Shown in pieces: positions 29,501 through 38,219 of a DNA stretch of 64,000 nucleotides. The position numbers and the translations under genes were made by a program. The stretch is from Gammaproteobacteria bacterium (GTDB lineage Bacteria > Pseudomonadota > Gammaproteobacteria > Pseudomonadales > Azotimanducaceae), in the NCBI GenBank assembly GCA_009843635.1, contig VYDB01000123.1, positions 20,769-84,768 of the forward strand, in the 5' to 3' direction. Each line of letters begins with the position of its first letter. Position 1 is the stretch's first letter. The notes beneath the pieces were generated by a model that searched no databases, was not told the DNA's origin, and worked only from the letters and a program-made list of their open reading frames with translations.

Positions 29501-29521
29501 TTCGGTGATGTCGGTTGGCAT
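26516..29521 (-). CDS. hsdR: Type I restriction enzyme R subunit
   Basis: 1001 residues. An N-terminal PD-(D/E)xK nuclease is visible with D158, E172 and K174 (ALDIALFINGLPVFTFELKN) and a following AVRQYQ block. The SF2 motor has Walker A SAGSGKS at 321-327 and DEAH at 426-429, with later motifs FAFTATP and LSRLNRAHP. It translocates DNA and cleaves away from the unmethylated recognition site together with HsdM and HsdS. The ATG overlaps the DUF433 stop by one base and the stop overlaps the next gene by four. Three genes separate it from hsdS, an unusual layout. Confidence 0.96.
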   Translation of the reverse strand: MPTDITEAGLERLICIGLTGDPCEPPDADSVREPRAAYGGVGWRGGSWRDYDRGYCLDLTQLAAFLDDSDPEASAALGLAEDGPTRRRFLSRLQGEISKRGTIHVLRHGIRHGPHDLKLFHASSSEGNESARERFEQNRFTVTRQLRYSGDETQRALDIALFINGLPVFTFELKNNLTKQTVDDAVRQYQTDRNPRERLFELGRCVAHFALDESEVRFCTHLKGKGSWFLPFNRGWNDGAGNPPNPSGIKTDYLWREVLKRESVTEILENYAQVVESKDEKTGRKRKTQIWPRYHQLDVVRRLLADAQAQGAGRKYLIQHSAGSGKSNSIAWLAHQLIGLERDGSAVFDSIVVVTDRRVLDRQIGDTIGQFAQVRATVGKASRSGNLRRFIESGKKIIVSTVQKFPYILDEIGDSQRDRHFAIIIDEAHSSQGGKTAAAMSSALSEAGRAEADETYEDLINRIMESRKLLPNASYFAFTATPKNKTLELFGESDPQSDGTVKHRAFHGYTMKQAIDEGFIIDVVRHYMPVLSYYRLEKTVEGDPEFDARKAQRKLRRFVEGHEHAIRLKAEIMVDHFHEQVLARNRIGGQARAMVVTNGVERAIQYFHAISEYLRERKSPHRAIVAFSGEHEFAGTSVTEASLNGFPSNDIAKRIQEDPYRFLVCADKFQTGYDEPLLHTMYVDKTLSSIKAVQTLSRLNRAHPKKHDAFVLDFQNDADTIREAFADYYRATVLADETDPNKLHDLQAELDGAGVYSSDQVRELVRRFVEGVERDQLDPILDACVDVYKSELDEDGQVAFKGSAKAFVRTYSFLASVLPYTSMAWEERSIFLDFLIPKLPAPQEDDLSRGILEAIDMDSYRVEKQAAQKIMLADEDAEIDPVPAAGGGGRPEPEIDRLSNILRTFNEHFGDIAWDDEDRVRQMITETIPSKVAEDRAFRNARQNSDKANARVEHDKALIRVMTSVMKDDAELFKQFMDNDAFKRWMTDTVFALAYDGPAVR

Positions 29522-29739
29522 CAGGCATTCCGCTGCAACTTCGCTTCATGTTCGAGAACGCTTTGAACCTGCACTTCGTCCACGCCGGGGAACCACTCCA
29601 CGAAGTCCTTGACCGTCGCCCCAGCGGCTAGGTTTTCGTATAGCGAGTAGAGCGGGATGCGGGTGCCACTGAAGACCCAAGCGCCGCTGACCTTTCCAGG
29701 CGTTCGCTCGACGGCAGGACAGGTTTCCCAGTTGATCAT
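29521..29739 (-). CDS. DUF433 (VapB-like antitoxin family) protein
   Basis: 72 residues. The DUF433 pattern reads GKVSGAWVFSGTRIPLYSLYENLAAGATVKDFVEWFPGV followed by VQVQSVLEHE: a GTRIP turn and a helix-turn-helix-like region. DUF433 proteins often serve as antitoxins to PIN or DUF5615 toxins, but no such toxin is next to it; the neighbours are darG and hsdR. The ATG at 29739 is chosen; the frame is open further upstream inside darG. Its stop overlaps the hsdR start (TGATG), so it may set hsdR translation. Confidence 0.75.
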   Translation of the reverse strand: MINWETCPAVERTPGKVSGAWVFSGTRIPLYSLYENLAAGATVKDFVEWFPGVDEVQVQSVLEHEAKLQRNA

Positions 29740-29777
29740 GTCGGTCGCCTCCTGAGCGATGCTGTGTCCAACAGCCC

Positions 29778-30848
29778 TCAGTTCGATTCGGGTTGAATCG
29801 AATCTGCTCCGGCATCTACCCACCCCTTCTCAACAAGCACATCCGCAGCGAGCTGAATCTGCCTAGGCGAGAAGCGTTTCTTGCGTTCGTTCCATGCATG
29901 GGTTCGGGCAACAAGATCATCTCGTGTTGCCGGGGTGTCGCATTCGAGCACCCAATGAACTGTCGAGAGCAACTCCAGACCGAAAGCAGACTCAAATCCT
30001 TCGACTAGGTCTGCCACACGGTCGAAGCGCTTTTTGGCCGTGTGTGACTGGTTCAGCACGGCAGTGGCATCCTGAACGGCGCCAGGGACAAGCCCAAGCA
30101 CCTTATCCGGAGCGTCCCCGCCATCAGCGTAACCCGATATGAAATGCCCTTCGACCGCATGCAGAACGTGGCGCAGGTTTTCGGCGTAGGGTCCATAAAG
30201 CGCTTTGTTGAACTTTAGTTTCAGCGGCTGGCCTGCCACTTGCATGAAGTACATCAGCTTGTGGACTTCCAACAGAGTAATGAACGGATCAAGCAGCCCA
30301 TTCAGATAGCGGTCGATCAAGCCCACCAGAGCTGCCCGACCGGAGGTCATCTTTGGCGCTTTACGGCTGCGAACGGTTCTACCCTTCTCAAAGACCTCAG
30401 TGGGCTCGAAAACTACAGTTCGCAACTCATTAAAACCCACTAAGGTTTCTTCGATACGCGGGCGCACTTGGTTCCAATCCAAGCCCCCAAGACCGCTGCC
30501 CAATGGCGGCACGGCGATGGAGCGAATTCCGTGTTCGCGTATCAGCACCGCCAAGGCGGCCAAACCGGTGTCAATGTCCTCAAGCCGGCTATCACCGCGC
30601 CAATGCCGTTTGGTCGGGAAGTTAATGATGTAAAGGGGATTGGTCAGTCCCCCTGTCTCATAAAGGAACGGGCGGCCAGGTTGAACTTCACCACGCTTGC
30701 AAGCCTCGGAGTAAGCCCGAAAATTGTCGGGAAAGGCCTTTTTGAACTGTAGTGCGATCCCACGCCCCATCACGCCGACGCAATTCACTGTATTGACGAG
30801 GGCTTCCGCGTCCTCGGCAAGAATGTCGCCCGTCTTGAACTCTATCAT
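29778..30848 (-). CDS. darG: DarG: macrodomain antitoxin, DNA ADP-ribosylglycohydrolase
   Basis: 356 residues, the full DarG length. The N-terminal macrodomain begins MIEFKTGDILAEDAEALVNT with NCVGVMGRGIALQF as the ADP-ribose loop; K80 in NFPTKRHW falls at the position of the catalytic lysine described for Thermus DarG, and VPPLGSGLGGLDW is the second phosphate loop. The C-terminal half (about residue 170 on, PKMTSGRAALVGLIDRYL) is the DarG domain that binds and neutralises the toxin. It removes ADP-ribose from thymidine in DNA. It follows darT by 18 bases. Confidence 0.9.
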   Translation of the reverse strand: MIEFKTGDILAEDAEALVNTVNCVGVMGRGIALQFKKAFPDNFRAYSEACKRGEVQPGRPFLYETGGLTNPLYIINFPTKRHWRGDSRLEDIDTGLAALAVLIREHGIRSIAVPPLGSGLGGLDWNQVRPRIEETLVGFNELRTVVFEPTEVFEKGRTVRSRKAPKMTSGRAALVGLIDRYLNGLLDPFITLLEVHKLMYFMQVAGQPLKLKFNKALYGPYAENLRHVLHAVEGHFISGYADGGDAPDKVLGLVPGAVQDATAVLNQSHTAKKRFDRVADLVEGFESAFGLELLSTVHWVLECDTPATRDDLVARTHAWNERKKRFSPRQIQLAADVLVEKGWVDAGADSIQPESN

Positions 30849-30866
30849 CGGTGCATCCTCTTCAGT

Positions 30867-31511
30867 TCAATAGTACCAGTTCGGCATGATCTCGACCTTC
30901 GGCTGGTGAGCGACATTCCCAATAGCCTCCTGCACTCGTCGGCGAACACTCTGGGTACGTACGCCAACGCGCCGGAAAAGCGTCCAAGGAAATGAACGTT
31001 CGACAAGGAATTCCGCCTGCTTATGTTCCTGGCATTTTCGCCAGTCCCTAGCTTCAACTGCTGTCCAGTTGATCTCGTTAAGGTTCGCAAGGTCACAGTA
31101 GTCCGCGAAGTAATTGGAGCCTGCGTTGGACTCTGTGAATGCCCATCGCCTATCGTGCCTGTCGGCCCAATTGACTGCTTGGTGAAAGTCTGCCTCAAGA
31201 TGCACCACTGGATCTTGGCCGCCGCGATAGGCGAGTTCCGGGTGGTTCGCCATATAAATCACGTAGAGCATCACGGATCGCGCACAAAAGTAAAACGGTA
31301 CGCAGTCACCAACATAGAGATCAGGATGGCTACCCAGCGGAGTGGCTAATCGGCGTTGCTTGATTCCGCTCATACCGATGGTCGTGCCGGCCGGGTCGCG
31401 GCGCTGCACCTCGGAATCCGACCAAAGACAGCCGTTCGACACCACCGACGCTAGCCGATCCACATGGAGAATATGGTAGATCTTTGGTTTGGTGGGAACC
31501 GGCACCCTCAC
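30867..31511 (-). CDS. darT: DarT: DNA ADP-ribosyltransferase toxin
   Basis: 214 residues (DUF4433 family). NAD+-binding and catalytic features are visible: YHILHVDRLASVVSNG near the start, IKQRRLATPLG with the conserved Arg, VPFYFCARSVMLYVIY, and the catalytic glutamate E167 in EHKQAEFLVERSFPW. The family transfers ADP-ribose from NAD+ to thymidine in single-stranded DNA and blocks replication, including that of phages. The GTG start at 31511 overlaps the hsdS stop by four bases, so toxin translation depends on ribosomes leaving hsdS. The cognate antitoxin darG lies directly downstream. Confidence 0.9.
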   Translation of the reverse strand: MRVPVPTKPKIYHILHVDRLASVVSNGCLWSDSEVQRRDPAGTTIGMSGIKQRRLATPLGSHPDLYVGDCVPFYFCARSVMLYVIYMANHPELAYRGGQDPVVHLEADFHQAVNWADRHDRRWAFTESNAGSNYFADYCDLANLNEINWTAVEARDWRKCQEHKQAEFLVERSFPWTLFRRVGVRTQSVRRRVQEAIGNVAHQPKVEIMPNWYY

Positions 31512-32854
31512 CCCTGTTTCTTGTGAAATCGCCGGACTTCATCCAGCGTACCCTTGTACGCGAATGGACCTTCATCGGGCAGCGCAGCAGCTACCTCACG
31601 CACGTCAATCTTGCCACTAACAACGTCGGCGATTAGGCGGTTGCGGTATTCCCCAAGGAGTTCGATCTGCCGACGGCCGTGAGTGATGGTCGTTTGTATC
31701 TGCCTAGTGACCGTATCCAAGTATTCCGCGATGGCAACTTGGTCCTGCCAGGACGGCAGCAAGACGAGCGCGACCCCCAACTCCTCCGCATTCAGGTGCG
31801 GTTGCGCTGCTCGCAAACTGGCTACGATCAGTTGATCATCACGGACATAGCCAGCCAGCAGCGCAAAAGCTAGGAATCTAGGCGATACTCCCGTCGCAGC
31901 AACAACTAGGTCATAGCCTGCCACTGCACCACTGTATTCCTGAGGGACAATGGCCGAATCAGCCGTGTAAGCCCCGCTCCTCACGACAAGAATCTCCTCC
32001 TGCGCAAGAAGCGCGTTACGACCGATCGGTACCTCCTTAGGGTCAACGTACACCATGTCCTTTTCGACGATCTCTCCTCGACAAATGTTGGTCGCGCGCA
32101 ACATGGGTAAGCCATCTGGAACCTCTCGGGGTGGTTGGCCTAATCCATAGCGTATCCTGGCGATGGTCTTAAGCCGCCGCACTTTCCAACACTTTGGCAC
32201 ATCTTCGATCAGGCTGATTCTAGATCGCTTGTACTTGAGGTAAGGCTTGCCGGTGCGTACGTCGATCTGACCTGTGACTGCTGCATGGATGACCGCTTGC
32301 TTCTGCTCCTCCAGCAGCGTGATCAGCTTCTCTTTGGCATGGATACACCGGTCGATTCGGCTCGTCGCGTAGTCGAGAAAGCGCGCGATCGCCCTCTGTT
32401 CACATTGCGGAGGAACTGGTACCCAAAGGTTCAACACACGGTCAACCGACAGCCCTGGTTGTGCCGCCGCAACCGAGTACTGATTCAGATTCATGACCGT
32501 CAGAACAGAGACAAACCACTCAGGGACATGGTCACCGGGCAACCTTGTCACGACTGCATGCTCAGACGCCCAGAAGCGACCTTGCGCCAAGCGCACGTTT
32601 CCACACAACGCCCCTTGTCGGCCTATCAGAGCATACGTACCATCGTGTGTGTACTTGGACGAAAATCCGCGCACTCCATTGCCACCGTAGACGGGGTACT
32701 CACCCGTCGCCTCAATGGTCTCTGCCGTAATGGCCTCTCCGCTTTGCATTGTGCAAAGAGTCTTTAGCCTCTGACACCCCCAATGCACAGGCACGTCACC
32801 CAGCCACTCCACACCGGAATCCTTCATGGTGGGATAACGACCGGGGGCGCCCAT
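31508..32854 (-). CDS. hsdS: Type I restriction enzyme specificity subunit
   Basis: 448 residues. Two target-recognition halves are evident: the first opens with YPTMKDSGVEWLGDVPVHW and closes with the helical spacer RFLDYATSRIDRCIHAKEKL; the second starts around SRISLIEDVPKCWKVRRLKT and ends in YLDTVTRQIQTTITHGRRQI. Each half binds one part of a bipartite site; the specificity cannot be read from sequence. The start at 32854 overlaps the upstream nuclease stop by one base (TGATG). A longer frame from 32893 exists but would run into that gene. Confidence 0.93.
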   Translation of the reverse strand: MGAPGRYPTMKDSGVEWLGDVPVHWGCQRLKTLCTMQSGEAITAETIEATGEYPVYGGNGVRGFSSKYTHDGTYALIGRQGALCGNVRLAQGRFWASEHAVVTRLPGDHVPEWFVSVLTVMNLNQYSVAAAQPGLSVDRVLNLWVPVPPQCEQRAIARFLDYATSRIDRCIHAKEKLITLLEEQKQAVIHAAVTGQIDVRTGKPYLKYKRSRISLIEDVPKCWKVRRLKTIARIRYGLGQPPREVPDGLPMLRATNICRGEIVEKDMVYVDPKEVPIGRNALLAQEEILVVRSGAYTADSAIVPQEYSGAVAGYDLVVAATGVSPRFLAFALLAGYVRDDQLIVASLRAAQPHLNAEELGVALVLLPSWQDQVAIAEYLDTVTRQIQTTITHGRRQIELLGEYRNRLIADVVSGKIDVREVAAALPDEGPFAYKGTLDEVRRFHKKQG

Positions 32855-34686
32855 CAAGACTCTGCCGCTCTCGCCAGTCGCTCGGGGTTCCACACCGTCT
32901 CCGCGAGTTGTCGATAGAGCTCCTGTCGAGCGTCTAGGTCAGCCTTCAAGAACTCAGCGTGCGGTTTGAACGGTAGCCCGCTTGAGTGCGCAAAACCGGC
33001 GAACCCTGGGTCTCGATCGTATGCCTTTTCGTGGAGGCTTTGTGCCAAAAGGTTGTGCTTGAGGTAGTGCCCGCGCTTTTCCGCATAGGGGAGATCGCCA
33101 TAACTGGCGTTGAAGCTCTTCGGCAGCAGCAGGAGGCCGCCGATCCGATTGCGGTATTCCGAGAAGTCAGACGGATGACTGAACTCGTCGGTGTGTCTTT
33201 CTGGATGGTCGGCCCAGATGTGCTCGACCTCGTATCGTTGGTTCCCGTGGCGGTGGACGTACTCCTGATACCTTGATGCGCGCCCGGCCTGGGTCTCCAC
33301 ATAGTCGGTCATCCGGGCAAGCAGGCGGTGGATCTGACGCCCGTTCGTGCCGTGCAAACGGAAACGATCATTCGTCACGAAAGTCTCGGTTTCCCCAGCC
33401 AAACGTCCCTCGAGTGTTCTCGCCAAGTCAGATGCGTCCCTGCCGCGGATGTCGCGCATGACCAGAAACATGGCGTACTGCATCGTCGAGTATCCGATCG
33501 CCCGCCAGTTCCAGATGCGCCGACTAATGAGGATGTCGAGGAACGCCGACACGACGCGCAGTTTCCGCAGGATGTCCTCCTCGCGATCCTCGCGCTTCAA
33601 AGGCGCTAGCAGAACGGGGTACTGGAGAGTGAAGTTGTGCTCCGCGCAGTAGCGAACGGACTCCAGCCCATCCGTCAGGGTCTCCGCCGCTTCGCGCAGA
33701 CGGGCGTACCAGCGACCGTAGAAGCTGAAGTCCTCTTCGATGAAGCGTGCAAATTCAGCGCCCGAGGTCAGGCCCAGGCTCTCCTCCTGTTCCCGAATCC
33801 AGCGATGGAACTCCGTCCCGATGCGATCGAAGTCGCGCGGTGCCGCACCTCGTTTCCGTTCCCGGATGCTAGTCGCGTGCTGGCTTCGGAGCCATGCCTT
33901 GATCGCGTCCGCGTCCTCCTCTTTCCCGAGGTCCTGCAATCGCGTGATCTGAGTGCGCCACAACTGATTGGCAGCATTCCGCCGTCGGGGATCTTCGATG
34001 TTCGCGAGCAGGTATCCCTTCAGCATGTCCGTTGGCGTGAGCGATAGCCCGCGGTCGTTCATGGTCTCGAAGATGGTGTATGCGTCCGCGTCGGAATACG
34101 CGGTGATTTCGACGAGATGAACGTTCTCGATCAGCCAATCTGCGAAGTATGGCAGCGCGGCGTCCGCAAGGTCACTTGGGAACAGCTCGGTCACGTCGCG
34201 GAAACGGAGAAGGATGTTCGCCACGGACTCCGGTTGACCCGCCTCCTCGAACGGACTCCCGGTGAACAGCGCCTCCATGCAGGCTGCACGCTCGTCGACA
34301 TCGAGGTTGAACGAACGCCTCCCGAACTTCATCGAGAAGATCAGATCGGCAACCTGCGCCTTCTGCTCGTCGTCCTCCAGTTGGAGGTAGATGTGGATCA
34401 GGAGCAGCGTGAGCGTCGTCAGCCGCTGTTGGCCGTCGATGATGAACTTACGCCCGTCGCGGTCGCTAATGATGATCGAGCCCAAGAAGTAGTGCCCGTA
34501 GTCTTCGACGGCGCTGCGGGGATCGCCGACCTCGTAGTCGTCCCTGAACTTTTCGGCCAGATCCTCGATCAACTCCGCAACCTGTTTGGTCGCCCAACGG
34601 TACTCGCGCTGGTAGTAGTCGATCGCGAACTTGGCACCAGCGAGCAGCGCTCGTAGGTTTTTCGCATTGCCGCGGATTTCCCTCAC
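32854..34686 (-). CDS. DUF262/DUF1524 protein, GmrSD-like nuclease
   Basis: 610 residues. The N-terminal DUF262 (ParB/Srx-like) domain has FAIDYYQREYRW and FIIDGQQRLTTLTLLLIHIY with DGQQR at 84-88, the NTP-binding hallmark. The C-terminal DUF1524 HNH-type nuclease has YEVEHIWADHPE at 485-496 and YRNRIGGLLLLPKSFNASYG. This is the GmrS-GmrD fusion layout of type IV restriction enzymes that cut modified phage DNA. The GTG start overlaps the hsdM stop by four bases and its stop overlaps hsdS, so it is inserted between the two methylase subunits. Confidence 0.88.
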   Translation of the reverse strand: MREIRGNAKNLRALLAGAKFAIDYYQREYRWATKQVAELIEDLAEKFRDDYEVGDPRSAVEDYGHYFLGSIIISDRDGRKFIIDGQQRLTTLTLLLIHIYLQLEDDEQKAQVADLIFSMKFGRRSFNLDVDERAACMEALFTGSPFEEAGQPESVANILLRFRDVTELFPSDLADAALPYFADWLIENVHLVEITAYSDADAYTIFETMNDRGLSLTPTDMLKGYLLANIEDPRRRNAANQLWRTQITRLQDLGKEEDADAIKAWLRSQHATSIRERKRGAAPRDFDRIGTEFHRWIREQEESLGLTSGAEFARFIEEDFSFYGRWYARLREAAETLTDGLESVRYCAEHNFTLQYPVLLAPLKREDREEDILRKLRVVSAFLDILISRRIWNWRAIGYSTMQYAMFLVMRDIRGRDASDLARTLEGRLAGETETFVTNDRFRLHGTNGRQIHRLLARMTDYVETQAGRASRYQEYVHRHGNQRYEVEHIWADHPERHTDEFSHPSDFSEYRNRIGGLLLLPKSFNASYGDLPYAEKRGHYLKHNLLAQSLHEKAYDRDPGFAGFAHSSGLPFKPHAEFLKADLDARQELYRQLAETVWNPERLARAAES

Positions 34687-36665
34687 AGTTCGTACTCCCC
34701 CAAAATCTCGCCTAGAAGGCCTTGTGTCTCGTTCTCAAGTGACACGATGTCAGCCCGAATCTCCGCCAGCGTCCGCATCGGCTCCGGCTTGTAGAAGTAG
34801 CGATTGAAGCTGATCTCGTAACCCACCTTCACGCTTCCCGGCCGATACCAAGCATCGGCGGCATAGGGAAGTACCTCGCGCTGCAGGAAGGCGTCTACGC
34901 CTCCCTCTTCCTGTAACGGAATCTGTTCCGTGTCGCGGAGATCGGAGTCCGGCTCGTACTCCACCACCATCGGCTTGCCATTGACTTCGACGGAGCAAAG
35001 TCCGTGCAATGGGCTGGCCTCGGTGCCCTGCTTGTGGATTCGCCGAATGATCGGAGGTGCGCCCTCGCTGCGCTTGCCGGTCTCCTTGAGCGCCGCAATC
35101 TCCGCTGGCCGGTACACACGATTGGGATCGGCGCCCTCGAATCGCAGGGGCCGCTCCACGGTCACCTTCCAGTAGCCCAAGGCGTCGTTATCGAAGATCT
35201 TGCTTTCCTCAGTCTCCTTAAACTGGAGGAATAAGTCGCAGACATGTGCGATGTCGTCTTCCCCCAGTTCGCAGTTTTTCTTGCCAAGGCTCTTCCGCAG
35301 CGGTTGGAACCGCTGCGTTGCGTCGATCAACTGCACCTTGCCGCGCCTATGCTCCGGCTTGCGGTTGGTCAGCACCCACACATAGGTGGCGATGCCGGTG
35401 TTGTAGAACAGGTTGAGCGGCAGTGCGACGATGGCTTCCAACCAGTCGTTCTCGATAATCCAGCGGCGGATGTTGCTCTCGCCTTGGCCCGCGTCGCCCG
35501 TGAAGAGGGAACTGCCGTTGTGGACCTCCGCGATGCGGCTGCCAAGCCGCGTGTCTTGCTTCATCTTGGAGAGCTTGTTGGCGAGGAACAGCAGTTGGCC
35601 GTCGCTTGAGCGGGTCACAAGCGAGTATTCGGGGTCGCTGGCGTGGTCGATCACGAACCTTGGGTCGCGCATGTCCTTCTTGCCGCCCATTCGCTCCAAG
35701 TCGGTCTTCCAACTCTTGCCGTAGGGCGGATTGGAGAGCATGAAGTCGAACTCCCGCGACGGGAATGCATCGTTCGAAAGGGTGGAGTGCTCAGGCCCGC
35801 CGACGATGTTGTCCGCAGCGTCACCCTCGCCCTTGAGCAACAGGTCGGCCTTGCAAATCGCGTAGGTTTCGGAGTTGATCTCCTGCCCGTAGAGATGGGT
35901 GGAGACCTCCTTGCCGTGGTCCTGGGCCAGTTCCCGCAACGTCTCTTCGGCCACAGTCAGCATTCCGCCAGTGCCGCAAGCGCCGTCGTAAAGCAGGTAG
36001 GTGCCCGACCGAATCTCATCGGCAATGGGCATGAAGACGAGCTTGGCCATCAGCTTCACCGCGTCCCGCGGCGTCCAGTGCTCGCCGGCCTCTTCGTTGT
36101 TCTCCTCGTTGAACCGGCGCACCAGCTCCTCGAAGATCGACCCCATGCCGTGGTTGTCCAGGCCTAGGCGGCGGACGGTGCCATCGGCGTTCCTAACGGC
36201 TTCAGGGCCTAAGTTGATCTCAGGCGAGGTCACCTTCTCGATCAGCGATCCCAAGGCATCCGCCCGGGAGAGCTTGGGAATCTGATTGCGGAACTCGAAG
36301 CAGTTGAGGATGTCCTGCACGTTCGGTGAGAAGCCGTCGAGGTAGTCGCGGAAATCTGCTTCGAGCCGGTCGCGATTGGCGCGTGCGCGCAAATCCCCCA
36401 AGGTGAACCGAGAGGTGTTATAGAAGGCCTGCCCGGCGGCTTGGCGCAGCATGGCGTCCTGCTCGACCACACCCGCCTCGTCCAAACGCTCTTTCATGTC
36501 GAGCACAGCGGTCTTGCCGCTCTCCAGAACGGCATCGAGGCGCCGGAGCACGGTCATGGGGAGGATGACATCGCGGTATTTGCCGCGCTGGTAGAGGTCG
36601 CGGAGGACGTCGTCCGCAATGCCCCAGATGTAGTTGGCAATCCAGTTGAGATCGCCGTTTGTCAC
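34683..36665 (-). CDS. hsdM: Type I restriction enzyme methylase subunit
   Basis: 660 residues. The N-terminal helical domain starts TNGDLNWIANYIWGIADDVL; the SAM-binding loop YDGACGTGGMLTVAEE lies at about 226-241 and the catalytic NPPY of an N6-adenine methylase at about 312-315 (MLSNPPYGKSW). It methylates the host site together with HsdS and is needed for restriction with HsdR. The GTG at 36665 is the chosen start because GGGAG lies seven bases upstream and the family begins at this point; the frame is open to 36719 without support. Confidence 0.94.
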   Translation of the reverse strand: MTNGDLNWIANYIWGIADDVLRDLYQRGKYRDVILPMTVLRRLDAVLESGKTAVLDMKERLDEAGVVEQDAMLRQAAGQAFYNTSRFTLGDLRARANRDRLEADFRDYLDGFSPNVQDILNCFEFRNQIPKLSRADALGSLIEKVTSPEINLGPEAVRNADGTVRRLGLDNHGMGSIFEELVRRFNEENNEEAGEHWTPRDAVKLMAKLVFMPIADEIRSGTYLLYDGACGTGGMLTVAEETLRELAQDHGKEVSTHLYGQEINSETYAICKADLLLKGEGDAADNIVGGPEHSTLSNDAFPSREFDFMLSNPPYGKSWKTDLERMGGKKDMRDPRFVIDHASDPEYSLVTRSSDGQLLFLANKLSKMKQDTRLGSRIAEVHNGSSLFTGDAGQGESNIRRWIIENDWLEAIVALPLNLFYNTGIATYVWVLTNRKPEHRRGKVQLIDATQRFQPLRKSLGKKNCELGEDDIAHVCDLFLQFKETEESKIFDNDALGYWKVTVERPLRFEGADPNRVYRPAEIAALKETGKRSEGAPPIIRRIHKQGTEASPLHGLCSVEVNGKPMVVEYEPDSDLRDTEQIPLQEEGGVDAFLQREVLPYAADAWYRPGSVKVGYEISFNRYFYKPEPMRTLAEIRADIVSLENETQGLLGEILGEYEL

Positions 36666-36806
36666 TTCGTTCTCCCTGTTGGAGTGTTCACACGGCCTAT
36701 GAGCACTTCGGGAAAACAATCTAGCGGCAAGGCCCAGACTATACGAAGGGCATCAGGCTTGCCCGTAGAGAAGGTGACGCACCGAATCGCGAAGGCAAAT
36801 GTAAAA

Positions 36807-38219
36807 CTACATAAAGCAACGGAAATCATACACTTGGTCGACGATGTTGGGGTTTTGCTGAACGATATCGGCGAACGCCTTGGAATAGACAAGCGTGACT
36901 GGCAGCTTCTTGTACAACGTGTTGTTATTCCAGTCCATCTTCGTGAGACCGAGCACACCTGAGCAGGTTTCATGCCATCCGCCTTGGCCCGAAAACCGCC
37001 TGAGTAGCACGGGTGAAGGAGTTGGAGCCAACCCGCCTTCCTTGTAGACGCTATAGTTTTTGTTCTGCATATGAACTCCACGCACACTCCCTTGTGTCCA
37101 AAGAAGGGCTTCATTGTCGTTTATCGGGAGATAGGTGCCGCGGTCGACTGGGTAGCGATCTGGTTCGGGCGGTTTTCTGGTATTGAATCGGATTCCCTTC
37201 CACGTTACACCCTTTACAATCTGGACGAGCTCGACTTCGGCGGCTTCGCGAAAGCTGTCGAGGGCGCCCAATATCTCCTCCTCCTTGAACTCGGTGTTCT
37301 TATGCACAGTGATCTTGCGCGGAGAGTGGCCCGCATGCCCTGTTTGGTAGACCTCAAGGCTGCGAGATAGCACAGACTGCATCTCGTAGTAGGAGAGGTA
37401 GGGATTCCGGCTGCGATCCTGCGTAAACTCCTTGGCGTCGTATGCTACAAAGCGAAAGCCCGTCCCGTCCGGGTCGAATATCTGACTGCAGCATGTGGTG
37501 TATTGTGGCCCGTCGGGATCCCCTTTCATGGCATAGCTGATCCCGATGAAAACCTCGTCAGAGCTAAGGCCGGTGAGTTTCCAGGGAACTCCGCCAGACT
37601 TTGCGTACAGAGCAACGCTGAGTCCCCACATGACGTTAGCGCGGCAAGTACGCTCGAAAGAGGACGTACGGACGATTTGGATAGGAATGTCGGATGGCGC
37701 ACAGTACGCTTTCAAGTAGTCATGAAAATTGAAGCTTTCGTCTTCGAAGCAGGCCTCCCAGTGCGGTGGGAGGTAAACCAGAGCGACATCAAACTCAGAG
37801 CGGAGGGGGCGGAGTTGCCGGATAGTCTGAAAAAGGCCTTTGGCGAGAGATACTTTATCTTCGGCTTGGGCGTACTGATCAAGCGCATCGGGGAACGGCT
37901 TGACCAGCCGAGGGTTTTGCGACGTGATGGGGATTCGGAAGAGGGCACGGAAACCGGGGTAGTCTGGATAGTAGTTTTTCGCCTCCCGAGGTTTGGCTGA
38001 ACTCCGCAGTTCAGCGACGAGTTCATCAAGGCGGGGAAGGTCGGAACGGGGGCCAAGCAGTGCTAGCCGCACTACCGAGGGAGCGCCGAACCGCTGTCCG
38101 TAGGGGCCGTTTTCAATAAGCCCGACAAGCGGATGCTTGCCAGTACGGCTGTTATGGAACATAAGCTCCGGTTCGGGAAGCGCCGTATAGCCGGGCAATT
38201 CGGATGCTGTGGCTTTCAT
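36807..38219 (-). CDS. Short prokaryotic Argonaute (MID-PIWI), SPARSA partner
   Basis: 470 residues, the size of short pAgos, which keep only MID and PIWI domains. In the PIWI half, [13 protein letters not shown] replaces the catalytic-Asp strand with Ser-Tyr, as in inactive short pAgos; [16 protein letters not shown] and the C-terminal [26 protein letters not shown] are recognisable PIWI blocks. It should bind a guide RNA, recognise target DNA and activate the SIR2 partner. The ATG at 38219 overlaps the SIR2-APAZ stop by four bases. The frame is open to 38354 inside that gene. Confidence 0.88.
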   Translation of the reverse strand: MKATASELPGYTALPEPELMFHNSRTGKHPLVGLIENGPYGQRFGAPSVVRLALLGPRSDLPRLDELVAELRSSAKPREAKNYYPDYPGFRALFRIPITSQNPRLVKPFPDALDQYAQAEDKVSLAKGLFQTIRQLRPLRSEFDVALVYLPPHWEACFEDESFNFHDYLKAYCAPSDIPIQIVRTSSFERTCRANVMWGLSVALYAKSGGVPWKLTGLSSDEVFIGISYAMKGDPDGPQYTTCCSQIFDPDGTGFRFVAYDAKEFTQDRSRNPYLSYYEMQSVLSRSLEVYQTGHAGHSPRKITVHKNTEFKEEEILGALDSFREAAEVELVQIVKGVTWKGIRFNTRKPPEPDRYPVDRGTYLPINDNEALLWTQGSVRGVHMQNKNYSVYKEGGLAPTPSPVLLRRFSGQGGWHETCSGVLGLTKMDWNNNTLYKKLPVTLVYSKAFADIVQQNPNIVDQVYDFRCFM

